Assembly: GCA_024699855.1 (NCBI GenBank)
Contig: JAMPIQ010000002.1
Coordinates: forward strand, 8,866,001 to 8,930,000
Origin: Aphelenchoides besseyi
Lineage: Eukaryota; Nematoda; Chromadorea; Rhabditida; Aphelenchoididae
Direction of reading: 5' to 3'
Length of the DNA stretch: 64,000 nucleotides
The position numbers and the translations under genes are program-made. Under the pieces are notes generated by a model that saw nothing but the letters and a program-made list of their open reading frames with translations, did not search any database and had not been told where the DNA came from. The first letter of the stretch is position 1. Every line of letters starts with the position of its first letter. Below, piece after piece: positions 9,672 through 22,900 of the stretch.

Positions 9672-12203
9672 CTCAAAAAGAACCAATTTTGAATCTTTTG
9701 AAGTCTATACATTCATTTTCTTGTCACATTTGCTTGGCATTCTTATCTTAGTTTGTACGCCCTTTTAAAAACATTCTACGATATTTTATGTTTTGAATCG
9801 TAATAAACAAAGAAAACGATTATGTAAAGTTGTTTGAAGGAGTCAGTTGATTATGTTCGAAAGACAAATTACACCAAATACTCTTGTACGTTGATTGTGT
9901 TGCTGCGGTCAATCAGTTCAAGGTAAATGGGTTGCTGATCACAAATCGAGACAAATAACCACGTAACTATCATCTGCTTTGTCATTTCGAATAGTCTTTA
10001 GTTTGAATTCTGAGAGTTCAATGAGTCCATTACTCCCAGCGTTTTCATGGAAATTGGACGCTCTATCGCTTCAATTTTTTGATGATAAAAAGACAAATTG
10101 ACCCGGTACTTGTTAGTGTTGAAGGTGTCAAGAACGCGAGAGATTTTGACCCTTGTGACCGGGAAGCAACAGAAAAGGTGATCTTTGTTGCTCTCGGAGG
10201 ATTAGCGAATCTCGAGAACAACACGACCGACCGAAGTGCTCTTTTTTCGCGAACAACAATGTGAAAGAATTGAGGAAATCGAGACTTCTGAATGTTATGC
10301 CCAAATAACCGTGGAAGAGATGTTTTGCAAGCGACATTTGCGCAAACACGCGGTTGACGGGAAATAATCATCGATCAGGTCAAATGTGCAAAACGTCGAC
10401 TACGTTTTTCGGAGCTCCATTCACTGAAATTCAGCACTATCGCCAAAGCACACGATCAAAGTTCATAGCAGAAAGTAGCGAGTGATCGCGAAATGTAGTC
10501 ACTGTGTTGCACAAAAACTGGTCCCAAAAGTGTTTTGTTTTACGAAATGCGTATTTACGACGAGTGAATGTGGGACAAAAAACACGCCTTGTTTACATTG
10601 CACTTAGTTGATCCTTAGGACCGCATTTAACTCGAGAGAAAAGAGATGAACTCACATGGACCTTGAGTTCCAATTATGAAGGCAACGTCTAATTCGATGA
10701 AATGCAATTAGGTTGGCTCTTAATTCAACGATTTGAACTCTCGTTGAGTTTCTGCTCGCAACTGTGTAGTTTCCTCGGCGGCTTTCAGCGCGCACGTTTG
10801 AAGAACCAACTTTTTGGGCTTTTCAAAGGGATTGACGTACGTAAGAGAGACCAACTCTTCCTTCCGAAAATCATTTGACTTTTGCTCGTTTCCAACTATT
10901 TTTGTAGTTTCTGATGTCAGTCTTCTTCGTCGGCTATTTCGCACAATTCACGTCCATATTTCACCACCATTGGTGTTTTGCACTTTGAGATTTGTTCGTA
11001 GAAATGGTCCACAGAACGGGTCCGAAAGTTCAAAGAGACGAGAACGAAGCGAACGCGTCGGGCAGCTTCAGGCGCCGGAGAATTCGGTCGGAGCAAAACA
11101 CAATGTTGGGCCGCTTTTTTGGTTGCAGGTGCGCAGTTGAGTTTATATTTCTTTGTCATTGCAGATAACAATTGTCGTTTTTCGCCTGTTGGTTTAACCT
11201 CTTAGATTCGATTTTGGGCTACAAAAACTTTGAAGGTGTTGACAAAGAAAGAGGTTTTCAATTGTCGTGAGCTCATCTTTGACGACAAACAGTTTGGCTT
11301 TTCACGAGATTTGTGACTCGTTGATACGAGGCAGCTAACTTGCACGGGGAGTATTATTTGAATAAAGCGATTCCTGCATGTAACGTACATTGTCAGCGCA
11401 GCTGAGCAATTTGTTTGAGTGCTTTTGTCTTAATTTAAAAATTTAGCGCTAGTTTTCGTTCGTGAAATTGATCTTTTTTTTGTGTTGATTTTCGACCAAC
11501 CACCGATTCCGTTGAACCCTGTTCGTCAATGTTTTTACATTCAGAATGACACGTCTGGGGGACGGTCTCTCTTGGAGAGAATCGATTCTTTTACGTGCAC
11601 CAAAAAGCTTCCGGGTTCAAATATCTAATTTCAGTCCAAGATCAAAAATTCGCAAAGCGTCTACGTTATCCGCTTAATTGCCTGTTTGTGTATTCGGAGA
11701 TATTTTCATCAAGTCTTGGCATATAGTGGATTTCCAGAATCAGATGGGATGCTAGATGCGCACAAACTTTGGTTATTATATTTTCGTCCGTTTGTATTGC
11801 CGCCTACTCACCATAGAGCACGGGCTTTTGACTTACCGACGTTATAATTGAATCTCTTTTGTTAAGAAATGTGTACACGTGTCCGTTTGCCTCTTCATTA
11901 TTCATGGTCCGACTATTGTCTGTGCGGTCATGGGTTCAAAAAATTGAACTCGACGATCCCAGAAAGTGTGCGAGGGATTGAAAACACATGTTGGTTAGTG
12001 CCATAGTCTTAAAAGTGGAAACATGAATGTTTAGATGTTAAAGACGATAATTTGCGAAATGAAAGAGATCTTTGAAACAAATTTGTGTGTTCAAGTAATA
12101 TGTTTATTGTCGAGAGCAAAGTCGAGTTCTTAATTAGACGTGTAGAAGTGTTACGTGATATTTTCGGGGTTTCATCGTCGCAATACTCACAAATTCGTTT
12201 CAG
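9672..12203. other. 2.5-kb gene-poor region upstream of the first nuclear receptor
   Basis: Open frames here are short, lack introns that improve them and show no family motifs. A possible GST poly(A) signal AATAAA occurs near 9802. The region likely holds regulatory DNA for the nuclear receptor gene at 12204. No tRNA, repeat or exon could be supported. Confidence 0.45.
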
Positions 12204-13992
12204 ATGTCTTCCGTAGATGGTGATATTTCTGTCGGGCTGAGTAGCAGCGCATCAGTTGAAACAACAAGTCCAATCTCTGTAACGGCATTTTCACCATGTA
12301 ATGTGAACGAATTCACACAACTCCGTTCAAGTGACGCCATAGAATCTGGAGTATCGAACTTAAGCAGCCCGTCAACAACCCGGAATTCATCATCGACTGT
12401 TCAAACCAATAGTCCAAAGTCTGAACGTATCGCTCGTAAATGCGTTGTTTGTTTGGATTTAGCTTTTGGAAATCACTGTAAGTTTTGAACAAATAAACTT
12501 TAATTAGCTGTTCTTTTGTAGATGGATGTATCGTATGCAACGGATGTAAATAAACGACTGTTTTCAAAACGTTTACTTGTACTTTTTAGGCAAAGGATTC
12601 TTTCGAAGATCAGTTTGGTCTCGGAGAAGATATCCCGCCTGTAGATTTGGGAACGACTGTGAAGTAAAAAAGGGTAATCATTTTCACTTGTAGATCCAAT
12701 TTTGAATGCGTTTCTAGATAATAGAAACGTCTGTAGAGCTTGTAGACTAAAAAAATGTTTTACAATGGGCATGAAAGCTGAAGCTGTTCAGTTGGAACGC
12801 GATCGGGATCGCTACAGTGGTCTATCGACTCCATCAACGAGTTCGAGTCAATGGGTCGATTCAGTGCGTGACGATTTGCGGAATCGCAATTTCAAAGACA
12901 GTTCAGTTCAGGTATCTGGCTGCAACATGTCAACGAATTAATCGACAAATTCAGACCAACATAACAATGATTAACGACGCTCAAAATGAACCGGTTAAAC
13001 CAACTCCCTGTCGTTTAAACGTTGTCAGCAATTCGCTTGTACCCGCTGCTACTCATGATGTTGAACAGCTTTTACTTGACGAGTTGATAAGCGTAGAGAA
13101 CGAGATTTGGAGTTTGCGCGATACCGAAAACATTGTCACTGAATTGAAGCCGTTTGGTCAATTGAATGTCAAATTCGATGTTGCTTATTCGAATCCAGAG
13201 TTAGTAAGTAGACGTTATCCGGTAGGTTAAAAATTTCAATTAACCAATAAAATTTTTCAAATTTTAGTTGAACTTCAGTGGCTCTAAGATTCTTGATTCT
13301 GTTCATTTCATTGACGGATGGCGAAGAGGGTTTACGTGGTACATCGACTACACGCGATTACTAAAACCGTTTGCTCGACTTTCTTACAACGATCAGATTT
13401 GTTTGAGTAAACGACGTTTGGTCAACGTCAGCTGGTTGTCTCATCTCTTTCATTCGTATTTGAATGGTCATGATGGAATCGCACTAGCCAACGGCCACTA
13501 TCATCCGCATTCAACTGATCCTCGGTCAAGTGAAGCAGATCCCGTGATGAGCATCTTTTCCGATCCCATGATGCCAATGGTCTACGAAGATATTCTTCGT
13601 CCGTTCAGAAGCCGGAAATTTGATTTCAACGAGTTTGTGCTCATGAAATGTTTGATTATGTTCCGAGACGAGTTCTTTTTGACTGAAGCAGGGTTGAAAA
13701 CTGTGCGTGAAATTCGAGAACAATACTCGAAGATTCTATACAACTATGTTTTACGTAAATGCGGAAATGATGTGTTGGAGGCGATCAATCGATTCACAGA
13801 AATCTTGGGATTCATTGGACCCGTTTTGGTAAGAATCGAAAGTTAACTTTTTAAATCGTTCGTTTGTTATAGCACTTAACAGCGCGTCTAAACGAACGCG
13901 TGCAAATGTCTGTATTCTTCAACATTCTGGACCTAGACCCGCTGTTATCAGATTGTCACCATCCTAGTCTAAATTACGACTATGCGTTTTAA
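12204..13992 (+). CDS. nuclear hormone receptor, copy 1
   Basis: Ser/Thr-rich N-terminus (about residues 1-75), then a two-finger C4 DNA-binding domain split by 44-nt introns: [30 protein letters not shown], followed by [30 protein letters not shown]. The first finger has the P-box CNGCKG, the form common in supplementary nematode receptors rather than CEGCKG. A linker leads to a full ligand-binding-type domain ([81 protein letters not shown]). The last exon ends [27 protein letters not shown], where an AF-2 helix would lie. Stop at 13990-13992. It is a ligand-regulated or orphan transcription factor in the nucleus. The next gene downstream is a close paralogue with matching intron positions. 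Confidence 0.93.
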
Positions 13993-15019
13993 TTTGCGGT
14001 ACTACTCAAGAAAAGTGTGTACAACAATTCTTGTCACCCATACTCCCTTGTGTTTGTTCTTTTTGCTCGCTCTTGAGTGGAGCCACGCAACTTACTCTCG
14101 CGAATTTCAGTGCGTTCTAAACGTTTTTGTCGCACGCGAAGCGGTTTATTTGATTTCTCGGTGTTGCAATTTGTCGTTTGTTTCATGTAAATTCCGATGT
14201 ACTCTATGTAAATATATGTGAGCTAATGAATAAACCCGTAGCCTTGTTCTTTTACATCGATAACCGCCGAGTGTTTTCGGAGAGAAAGGCGTTTAAATTC
14301 GTCTTTTAACTCTTTTCATTGTTTCCACTTTGCCGGTGGACGTGAGAATGTGAAGAGAGAAGCGGGGAACGGAAAAACGAAGCCGCAGGAGAATTCTGGG
14401 TACGTAGCCCGAGAGAACGTTTAAAAAATTAACGACCAATGAGCATTTTTTGTGTGGCATCAATGGGCGACTTCACCGGCTGAACTTTCTCTTGCAAATG
14501 ACGTTGTTTGTGTAAATGATGTTATATTTATCTGCGTGCTCGAACACGAATTTCAATTCGGCCCGTTGGAGGACTTATGTGCGCTTCATATTCGTTGCCT
14601 ACAAACTCAACAACCTTTTTGTTACATTAAAAACGATAATCAGAGATGTGTGCGAAGATTCAACGCGCATTTTCTCTAAACAGGTGAATTTGGAGCTCTA
14701 CGGGACTTAATTCACGAAGACTTTTAAGTCGATTCTCATTGGGGTCTTTTTACGTTGCCACTGTCCAGAGTTTTGAGGGCCTTAACACGTACACAATTAT
14801 ATTCGATGCCCACGCTCTTGGTTGTATTTCGCGCGTGTGCTTTGTTGTCTACGCTTAGATCGCTGGAAAAAAGTGCAATTTTTGTCGTTTCCACGAACTT
14901 ACAACCAATTCGCATGAACTTTCTCTTGTTACCTTGTTCGCACGTTATTGGTCGTCGATTTGGTGCTTCGATTCTTGTTTGGTCTTCAGTCACAAGTTGT
15001 GTTCAACTCGTGCTTTGAA
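13993..15019. other. intergenic region between the two nuclear receptors
   Basis: About 1 kb. An AATAAA at about 14229 can serve the upstream receptor. The rest has no coding or RNA signature and probably contains the promoter and leader of the second receptor. Confidence 0.45.
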
Positions 15020-16874
15020 ATGAGTTTTGTATTTGACAATCAACGTGATTTAGATCGGATAGCAATGTCCGAATCGGAGGTCCACTATTCGATAACTTCG
15101 ACCAGCACGCCGTCAACTCTGAACTCGACGAATAGTTCGATATTGAACTGCAACGATCAAATGTACACGCAAAATGACTTTGAATTCGTCAGCAGCAGCA
15201 ATGCGAGTTCATCAACACCCGAGGGTTGGTCTTCTTGTTGTCACATATTTAGTTCTTTCTAGAATCGAATGGTCTAAAATTTTGTACCGTATGCGGAGAC
15301 ACAGCATTTGGAAATCATTGTAAGTCAATTTCCAGTATATTCGACAAGAAAATCGTTTGTTTAGATGGGACTACAGTTTGTAACGGCTGTATGCATTTCA
15401 TACTCAAGACAAATATTCGGTTTTATATATTTCAGGCAAAGGTTTCTTTCGACGTAGCATATGGAATCGTCGAGTGAGTGCAAAGATTAGACTTATAAAC
15501 ATGTTTTTTTAGATTTACTCTTGTCGATTCCAAAACGACTGTGAGATACGAAAAGGTTCGCTTATCATTTACTGGAAAATCTAAGGAATGGCAACTTACA
15601 GAGACACGTAACGCTTGCAGGCAGTGTCGATTAAATCGATGTATTTCGGTGGGTATGAGACCTGATGGTAAGTTTTGAAAACAGTCTATCCTTTTTTCAT
15701 TCGTATATTTTAAGCTGTACAATTTGAACGAGATCAAGGAGTTACGAATGTTCGTTTTGAAGTCCACGTATTTAATTCGTCTAATGTTAAAAAAGAGCTC
15801 GCAAATAGTTCATCTCAAGTATTAGACGGTTCTGTTCGATGTTCAAAGAAAATCAATTTTAGACCGATCTTTCATTGTTACAAGCCAATCAAACTAATGG
15901 ATCTCATGTGAAATTCGAAAATATTGATGTGCCAGAACTGCAACTTGCACTAGACTTAATTGATATCGAACGCGATGTATGGAAGCTGCAAGATAACAAC
16001 TCCAAAATTACCGAGTTAATGCCGATGCCACATCTTAACTTCACGTTCGAAATTGCGTTTGCAAACGCAAACTTTGTTTCCCGACGTTATCCACTACAAT
16101 TCACAGGATCTCAAATCTTGACTAGTTCCCTCTTTATTGATGCATGGCGTCGAAGTTTCGTTTACTACGTCGATTTCATTCAACGGCTACCCGCATTCAA
16201 GCAACTCGATTATGCTGATCAGCTGGCGCTGGCAAGAGCGAGATTGACGAATTCGTTTTGGTGGACTACTGCTTACTATTCGTATGTTAGCGGAAAAAAC
16301 GGCTTACTATTTGCCAACGGCACTTTCCATCCGAATGTCAGTGACGTGTGTGCAAGCGAAGCCGATCCAGTGTATGTATAAGACAGATTTTAAAGCAATC
16401 ACAATTTTCATATTTAGAGTCTTTCAACTCTTCGAAAAACTGATGCCTATTGCGATGCGTGATTTGATTCAAAATTGCCGTAGACTTAACTTGGATTTCG
16501 TGGAATACATTTTCCTTAAAGTTGTGATTATATTGCGCGATGGTAAATGTCTTCACTTCAAAACAATAACCAGCAATCTTTTGTAGAGTTTTTTCTCAGT
16601 CCAAATGGTCTCAAAATCACACGAGAAAGCAAATCGAGATGTTTGTCTGATTTTTACAAATACACGGCTCAAAAGTTCGCTGGCGATATAATTGAAGCAG
16701 TCAATCGTTACATGGAGATATTGAACTTAATACCTCCGATTTTGGTAGGTGACAACTACAAAACGAAGAGGATTTTTGTTTCAGTTTCTTTCATCAAAAT
16801 TGAGCGAACGTATCGAAACGTTTGAACTGTTCGATATTCTGCCAAAATTGAACCTCCCGACCGGTTTTTCATGA
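15020..16874 (+). CDS. nuclear hormone receptor, copy 2
   Basis: Starts MSFVFDNQRDLDR, with an alternative in-frame Met at 15065. A short Ser/Thr/Asn-rich N-terminus leads to the DNA-binding domain [34 protein letters not shown], then CRFQNDCEIRKETRNACRQCRLNRCISVGM. The P-box is again CNGCKG. The ligand-binding-type domain runs from LQLALDLIDIERDVWKLQD through SRRYPLQFTGSQILTSSLFIDAWRRSF and EYIFLKVVIILRDEFFLSPNGLKITRES to the final exon FLSSKLSERIETFELFDILPKLNLP. Introns after FGNH(Y), inside CNG(C), before the LBD and near the C-terminus occupy the same places as in copy 1, though copy 2 has extra introns inside the second finger. This supports tandem duplication followed by divergence. The start is less certain than the end. 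Confidence 0.91.
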
Positions 16875-17371
16875 AAAGTTTCATGTCCGATTGTTAGCTT
16901 TACCCGATGACTTCAATCCCATTTTACACTCATATCGATCAGTAGCTTTCGTTTAGAGGTCTTGCAAGTTTTGCTCGCAAACATTCCAACACGTTGTAGT
17001 TGTTTTGAATCAAATTTATTACATAAAAGTTAAAACTTATGTTGAGAATGAGGAGAAGAAGAAAACACAATCAAACGCAAATACCCTTCCAAATGGCAAT
17101 CCAAATAAACGGAAAGTGAAACCTTCAGATTGAATCCAATAGCCTATACAATGATAAATAGAAATACAAACTCAAAATCATATAGTAATATTACGCGTAA
17201 GATAAACAGTCAAATCTTCTGACACTAAACAAGTGATAATACTTGCCAGGCTTCGATTCAAAACTTTGTAGACTTTAGCGCTTTGGACCAAATGAGAGCA
17301 ACAGTTATTTAGAACTATTAACATTAGAAAGACAGAAAATGTGAAGACAATCAATAGACCCGATTTGTAAA
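16875..17371. other. convergent intergenic region
   Basis: About 500 AT-rich bases between the second nuclear receptor (+) and the GATA factor (-). It should contain the 3' UTRs of both. No further gene is seen. Confidence 0.45.
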
Positions 17372-19911
17372 CTATTCGTACGGATTCGGATAGTGGCTTA
17401 GATAGTTTGGAACGTTCGGATTGTAAACAGGAGCCATGTTGAAGAAACCGTTGTTGTTAAGATATGAAGACATGTTTACATCCAATTGATGAACCGGCGT
17501 CTCGTTTAGCTGATGGACTGATTGGTTCTCAAGTTTTGAAGCGGATTGTTGAGAACGTTGTTTTTTCAATTTGTTGTTTGCTTTTCGATTTCGTGTTTGA
17601 ATTTGTTCTTTTCGCATTGCTGTTGGACGATCGGTCTAAAAACAAAAATTTGATTTGGTTGTGAAAATTTCTGTCAAGATTCCAATGATTTGAAATCGGC
17701 TGTTTGCTTACATTGTGTAATTTGAAGTAAAGACCACAAGCATTGCAAACCGGCTCCTGCTTATGATTTCGTCTCCAAAGTGTTGTGCTTGTCGTATGAC
17801 AGTTCACGCACGTGACTCCCGTACGTCTTTGAGTATTCTGCAAAAAAACGAAATGATTTCGGCTCGTCAACTACCGTAGTCCGCGATGTTTTTTCTCTAG
17901 GTATCCATTTCAAATTTGTCGACAGCATGTTGTCTTTACTCGTTTGTCATTACGAGTCGACTCTTGTGGAGTCGTCAATTTGCAACGACAAGTCGACTAG
18001 TCAGTCAATTGGCGACAAGGACGCGCAACGCGTTTTCTGATACGGTGGTAGCGAGCGCGAGTCAACGAGTAGTTTACAGAAACTTCATTTCTTAACTCAC
18101 ATAAACAATTAATAAACAAACGATTATTCCGAAACCGACTCACAATAATCGTCGGATCAACTTACACACGTTTGACTTGTCGTGTCCGAGCGATACACAA
18201 ATCGAGGATTAAGGAATTGGGTCGCAGCGATTGGAGTCCGACAAATTGCAGATTATTGGAATACGCGAGCTATGGGCCAATGACTGTAGGGCATTGATGT
18301 TGATTTTGCTTGAAACGGTGGCGGCATTCTATGGCTTAGTCGACGCAGAAGGTCGCTTGTTGAGCAGGTAGTTTTGTGACCTCCGCGCAAGCACCGATAG
18401 CAATCGACCTCCATTGAACCATCGTAGGCATCAAAGCGGCACGGCGGTCAAATGAAGTGGAAATCAAAACAAAACCCTAGTCCCCCTTCAAAAAAACGTC
18501 AATCAGTCGAACATAACCGCGCATCAACGACAAATTTCTTCGCAGCCGACAAAACGGGCCAAAGCTTCGTAATTGCTGACTGTTAAGAAAGCGATAGGCT
18601 CGCTAAATTGTTGCCGTTATGCTTTGGCGGCTTTGCTTCAGCGTTTGATGGGATAATTGGAAGTGCGTGTGAGAAAACAACAACTATCATGATCGCAAAA
18701 GAGCGGCAAAATGTTTTGGATACAGAAACCCAATCAAAGAATGTAGCGTCAATTTACCTGTCGTTTCTTGGGCTTCTCGAGTGGTCGACGTTGTCCATCG
18801 TTCATGCGTTGATAGAGGCCACACGCGTTACACAGATATTCACCTCGAGCATCACGACGCCACAATGGAGTATGTACCGCACTACAATTTGTACATTGAC
18901 GAGCTTCGCCTGAAAGCCAAACAAAAAAGATAAACGATTGCAGGTCGAATATGCCTACTTTTGCCGTTCTTTTGAGATTTCGACGATCCAACATGACCGG
19001 GAATATGATTGCCAAACATTTTTTTATCGTCACCAACAGTCGAATGGCCAGAAGTACCGTTATTTTGCAAATTATGGGACAATTGAATGGTGTGAGTATG
19101 CGTGTGCGTAAGTGAAATAGTTGATCCCAAATCATCAGCCGTCGATGCGCTTGGAACAGACGTAGGTAACGACAACCGTGAACCAGGAAGTTGCATATAA
19201 CAATCGGATGCGGTTGGATAGCAGTTGTTGGAATAAGTCGGTTGGAAGAAATTTGGAGCATTCGCAATTTGTCCATGAACAAACATCTCAGATGCAGCAT
19301 TCGACAAAGCAGCTGCTTGTCGTTGAGAAAGATCACAGCCGACTGTTGGATTTGCAACAAAAACAGCACTTGGAAAACTGGCAGCAACCGCACTTGCAGA
19401 TAGTGCAGCGGCATTGTTACTCGGCTCAACGTCATTATCAGAATTCTGTGGCAATTGACCGTTGGGTTGGTACCACTGCGGTAGCAAAAGTCCGCTGTAA
19501 AAGGGTTGACCATCGATTGCTGAAATGAAAAATCAAATGAACGACTGATTATAATCCACTTCTTACTTCCATACTCTGCTTTCAGTTGTGCATTCGGATA
19601 ATAAATTGAACCCGTTTCAGCTGCTGGATAAAACGACGGTTTGATTGGAGTAAAAGTCTGGAATCAAAAGCGTTGTTATTGAATGCAAAGTCTGTATTTA
19701 CGTTTTCTTCGTTACTCGTCGTATTTTCGTCCAAACTCAAAGTGGACATATGACGAGATGTTGGATTCAGATCACTACTACTGGAATTGTGTTCGTCAGG
19801 TGAAGTGTGTTGAGAATGAGCTGATCCATCGGAAATTGGTTGAATCAACGATTGACCAGACAATCCGACTTGATTAGCGTACATCGACGGATCCATCGAA
19901 AAGAGGTTCAT
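17372..19911 (-). CDS. elt-1: two-finger GATA transcription factor, ELT-1-like
   Basis: Spliced reading gives about 470 residues. A Ser/Asn/Gln-rich N-terminus starts [16 protein letters not shown] at 19911. The N-finger follows ([32 protein letters not shown]), then the linker [20 protein letters not shown]. The C-finger is [33 protein letters not shown], followed by the basic tail [18 protein letters not shown]. The two adjacent C-x2-C-x17-C-x2-C fingers with this linker and tail are the arrangement of vertebrate GATA1-6. In C. elegans ELT-1, the epidermal fate regulator, has two fingers, while most other worm GATA factors have one. The fingers lie on separate exons divided by a 920-nt intron (17838-18757), very long for this window. 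A splice-type acceptor (CAACTTCAG) just upstream of the start could be a spliced-leader site. Confidence 0.92.
17838..18757 (-). other. long intron between the two GATA fingers
   Basis: 920 nt, about twenty times the typical intron here. Donor and acceptor join the N-finger and C-finger exons in perfect frame. Near 17952-18000 it contains several GTCGAC palindromes arranged as an imperfect inverted repeat. An intronic enhancer is possible but not shown. Confidence 0.75.
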
Positions 19912-22900
19912 TGAATTAAGGTTTCTGAAGTTGAAATACTTGAATGACGAAGACGTATCATAAAACAATCGATAGTAGTTCACAGTGAGCAATCGTAGAA
20001 GAATATACGTTTTGATCTATTGTGATTGACATGCGCAGTCATCGTGTTTGCAGTCCTTGAAATATTGACACTGTAGCTTAGGGCCATAAGTTGTGTTGGT
20101 CTATTGTTTTGGGCGGCATAAGCAACAGCGACAGGTGGCAGCGGTTGGATCATAAAGACAGTGGTGGTGAACAAGTGTGTCGACATTTCTTGAAATGACA
20201 ACAAACAGAACGTGGCCGCTGAACAGAGCCAAAGGCTGCTGTTCGATTTCCGCTTGATCGCGCGCCGCCTTCTGATCAGATAATCGGTGAACAAGCGATA
20301 AGGTTTAATCGCAAGAAGCCATCAGCTCGTTTGGCTCGGTCCGCCCCAACGCCACAGGCCTATCGGGACGTGAAATCAGTACGTAACATTAACAAAAATC
20401 ATCGAGAATACCCATCATTTGCCATTGGGTTGTTTCATTTGAAGATATTGAAAGAACTGGTCTTTCAATTCAAACAACATTCCTTTTGTTGAACAGTATA
20501 ATGAACTGTTCATTGATATGAGCACTTTGACTTTGAATGCGCGTTTATTGTCTTGAGTTTATCATCAGTTCTGTGATTTCAACCTTCGCTGTTAACATAT
20601 GTTTTGCTAACAAGCAATCAGTAATCACAACCAAAGAATCGAATCGACAGCCTTTGTTTTTGCGAGAAAATCGATCCAATAAGCTTTTCATCGTGATAAA
20701 AGTAGCGGCCAATTCGCGGCTAATCAGATCGATTAAAGAGATGCGAGAACGTTCAAATCACGATCGCGATCAAGAACACGACGCGTAATTTCTAATCACG
20801 ATAACAACATGCAGATAACACGAGACTCAAGTGCCTCGATAATCAGTCCGATTATCGAAATCAAATGAGTCTCGACCGGCGGCCGCTGATGTGGATTGCT
20901 GAGTGTTGAACCGGACGACAATGCAAAGATCCAATCAGCTAAAGATTTCAGTGGACGCTCATTGTAGGGCGGGTCGAGCCGAAGCTGTCAGCCGATCCAC
21001 TTTCTTTACGCCCTTCCTCAAGACTCCACGAAGGCGGAGTCCAATTGCTGAAGCGAATTTGCCTCATCAGGGCGGAGAGGTGCGGACGCACAAGAGAATT
21101 TTCCGACAGCCAATGGCGAAGCGTTGTGCTGTCGGCGAACAAATTACTTGAGCTCTCTATATGCCGCATTCCTGAATACATTCGATGTCACTCATTTCGC
21201 TCATCTACAGTAATCTGTCATGAATTCGAAGTAAATCAATGGGTCATTTATCACACTCATGATTATGATTTACTTCACGTTTTATTGCCAAATCGACGCA
21301 CAAGCGACTTGTCAATCGAATTGCGCAACCTTTAAACTCGTACGTGATGCACTACACTCTCGACTGAGTCGTAGATCGCGATCGTACGTGATGCTCATGG
21401 GCCGAGTGATTTGTTGAACGAGATGATTGATTAACAAGGTCGTGTCGGGGTCGTTCGTTAGAGTTTATTTGGAGTCGAGAGTAACTTGCTTGAGTCTCAA
21501 CAGTTCGCTTTGCACCAAAACAATTCAAATGCTAAAAGAACCAAACAAATCAAACGTCCTAAACAACGACGTGAATTCCAACATTTCTTTTCCTCCGCTT
21601 GCCGACCACCGGAAATCGAAATGAATGGCAAGTTGGAGGGACGAAAAGAGTTAGAACTAAATGACCTTTTGATCCAACTCATCAGTGTATGAAACAGAAT
21701 TTGCGGTAAATCAAAAACACGATCACCCTTTAAACGTTTGATTGCATTACTCACGGGCCTTTCAATTCGCTTTCAATTATGCAGAAAAGTCGATTGAATT
21801 CGTTTGAACGGTTAATGTAAAGTCTACCGTACCATAAGAATCGTCATAGCGAGTGAAAAGAAAGTGGGGAATAAACGAACGGAAAATTGGATTCCAATTT
21901 GCATTTTCGTTGGAGTCGAAAGTTCAATCGTCGTTCCAATGCGCGAAATTCACTCCTCCAAAATGGCGTCTTCATTTGCCGACCTTTTGGCTAAAATCGC
22001 CGTTCACTCAAATCCAAAGCGTCGAGAAATTTTGGTCGGATAGTCGGAGACGTGAGATTGACTGTGGATTCTGGACGCTTCTCAATCATCGCTTCCATTT
22101 TCGCCGGTGACGGAAAGTCGGTGGAAATTCTCGCACTCACGACTTCTGCGTCTCCGGTTTCGTGCGTTTGAAGGGGGGCCCTCGGGGAAATTTGCATGAG
22201 GTCGGCGCTTCAACGTCTCGGACGGCCACAATGAAGCGCGTTGGGAGTGAAAATGAAGAGGAAATTTGAAAAAGATTGAGCGGTCTAATCGAAAAACTCT
22301 GACGGACATGACGCGCGTGAAGTCATGATTTCTGGCGATCTGCCGGTTTCTGTTTTGTCGGTTCCAAACCGTTTGACGCAATCGAACTGCTCGTCAAACC
22401 ACAACAATAAAATGACTGCTGGATCACAAGCAAAATACAGTAGTCGATGTGCAATGCCCTCGAGACCACACGGTCGTCAACGCGTAAAAGAGATGCCGAA
22501 AGGACTTGTCGCGTGTGCTCGTTACCTGGAGCTCTAGAACTTAAAAGGACAAAACATGTCACAACAAACCCAACTTTCCAATTTTTTGTTTCTCGGATCA
22601 CAAACAAAAACGAAATTCTTTTTCACGGCATCTGGTGAGGAATCGAAAGCAAAATCCCAACAATTCGAGTTTCGTCCAATTTTGCGTTTGTTGTTTTCTT
22701 TTGTTGAAATTATTAAAAACGATCGACAACCTGATTGTCGTTCGGTCTGTGAACGGACTGACGATTTGCATTTTGCTCGTTCGAGAGCCAAGCGATGGCC
22801 TTTAAATTGTGTCGGTGGTTTCTCATACTTTTACAACAATCACCGTAACAAAATGGATTGTAAAAGGACCGATGGAGGGGGCTTCGTAGAACTCATGACG

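Noticed and set aside
11600..11640. Possible tRNA B-box near 11612 (GGGTTCAAAT)
   Set aside because: The flanking bases do not match the GGTTCRANNCC pattern and no cloverleaf arms can be drawn.
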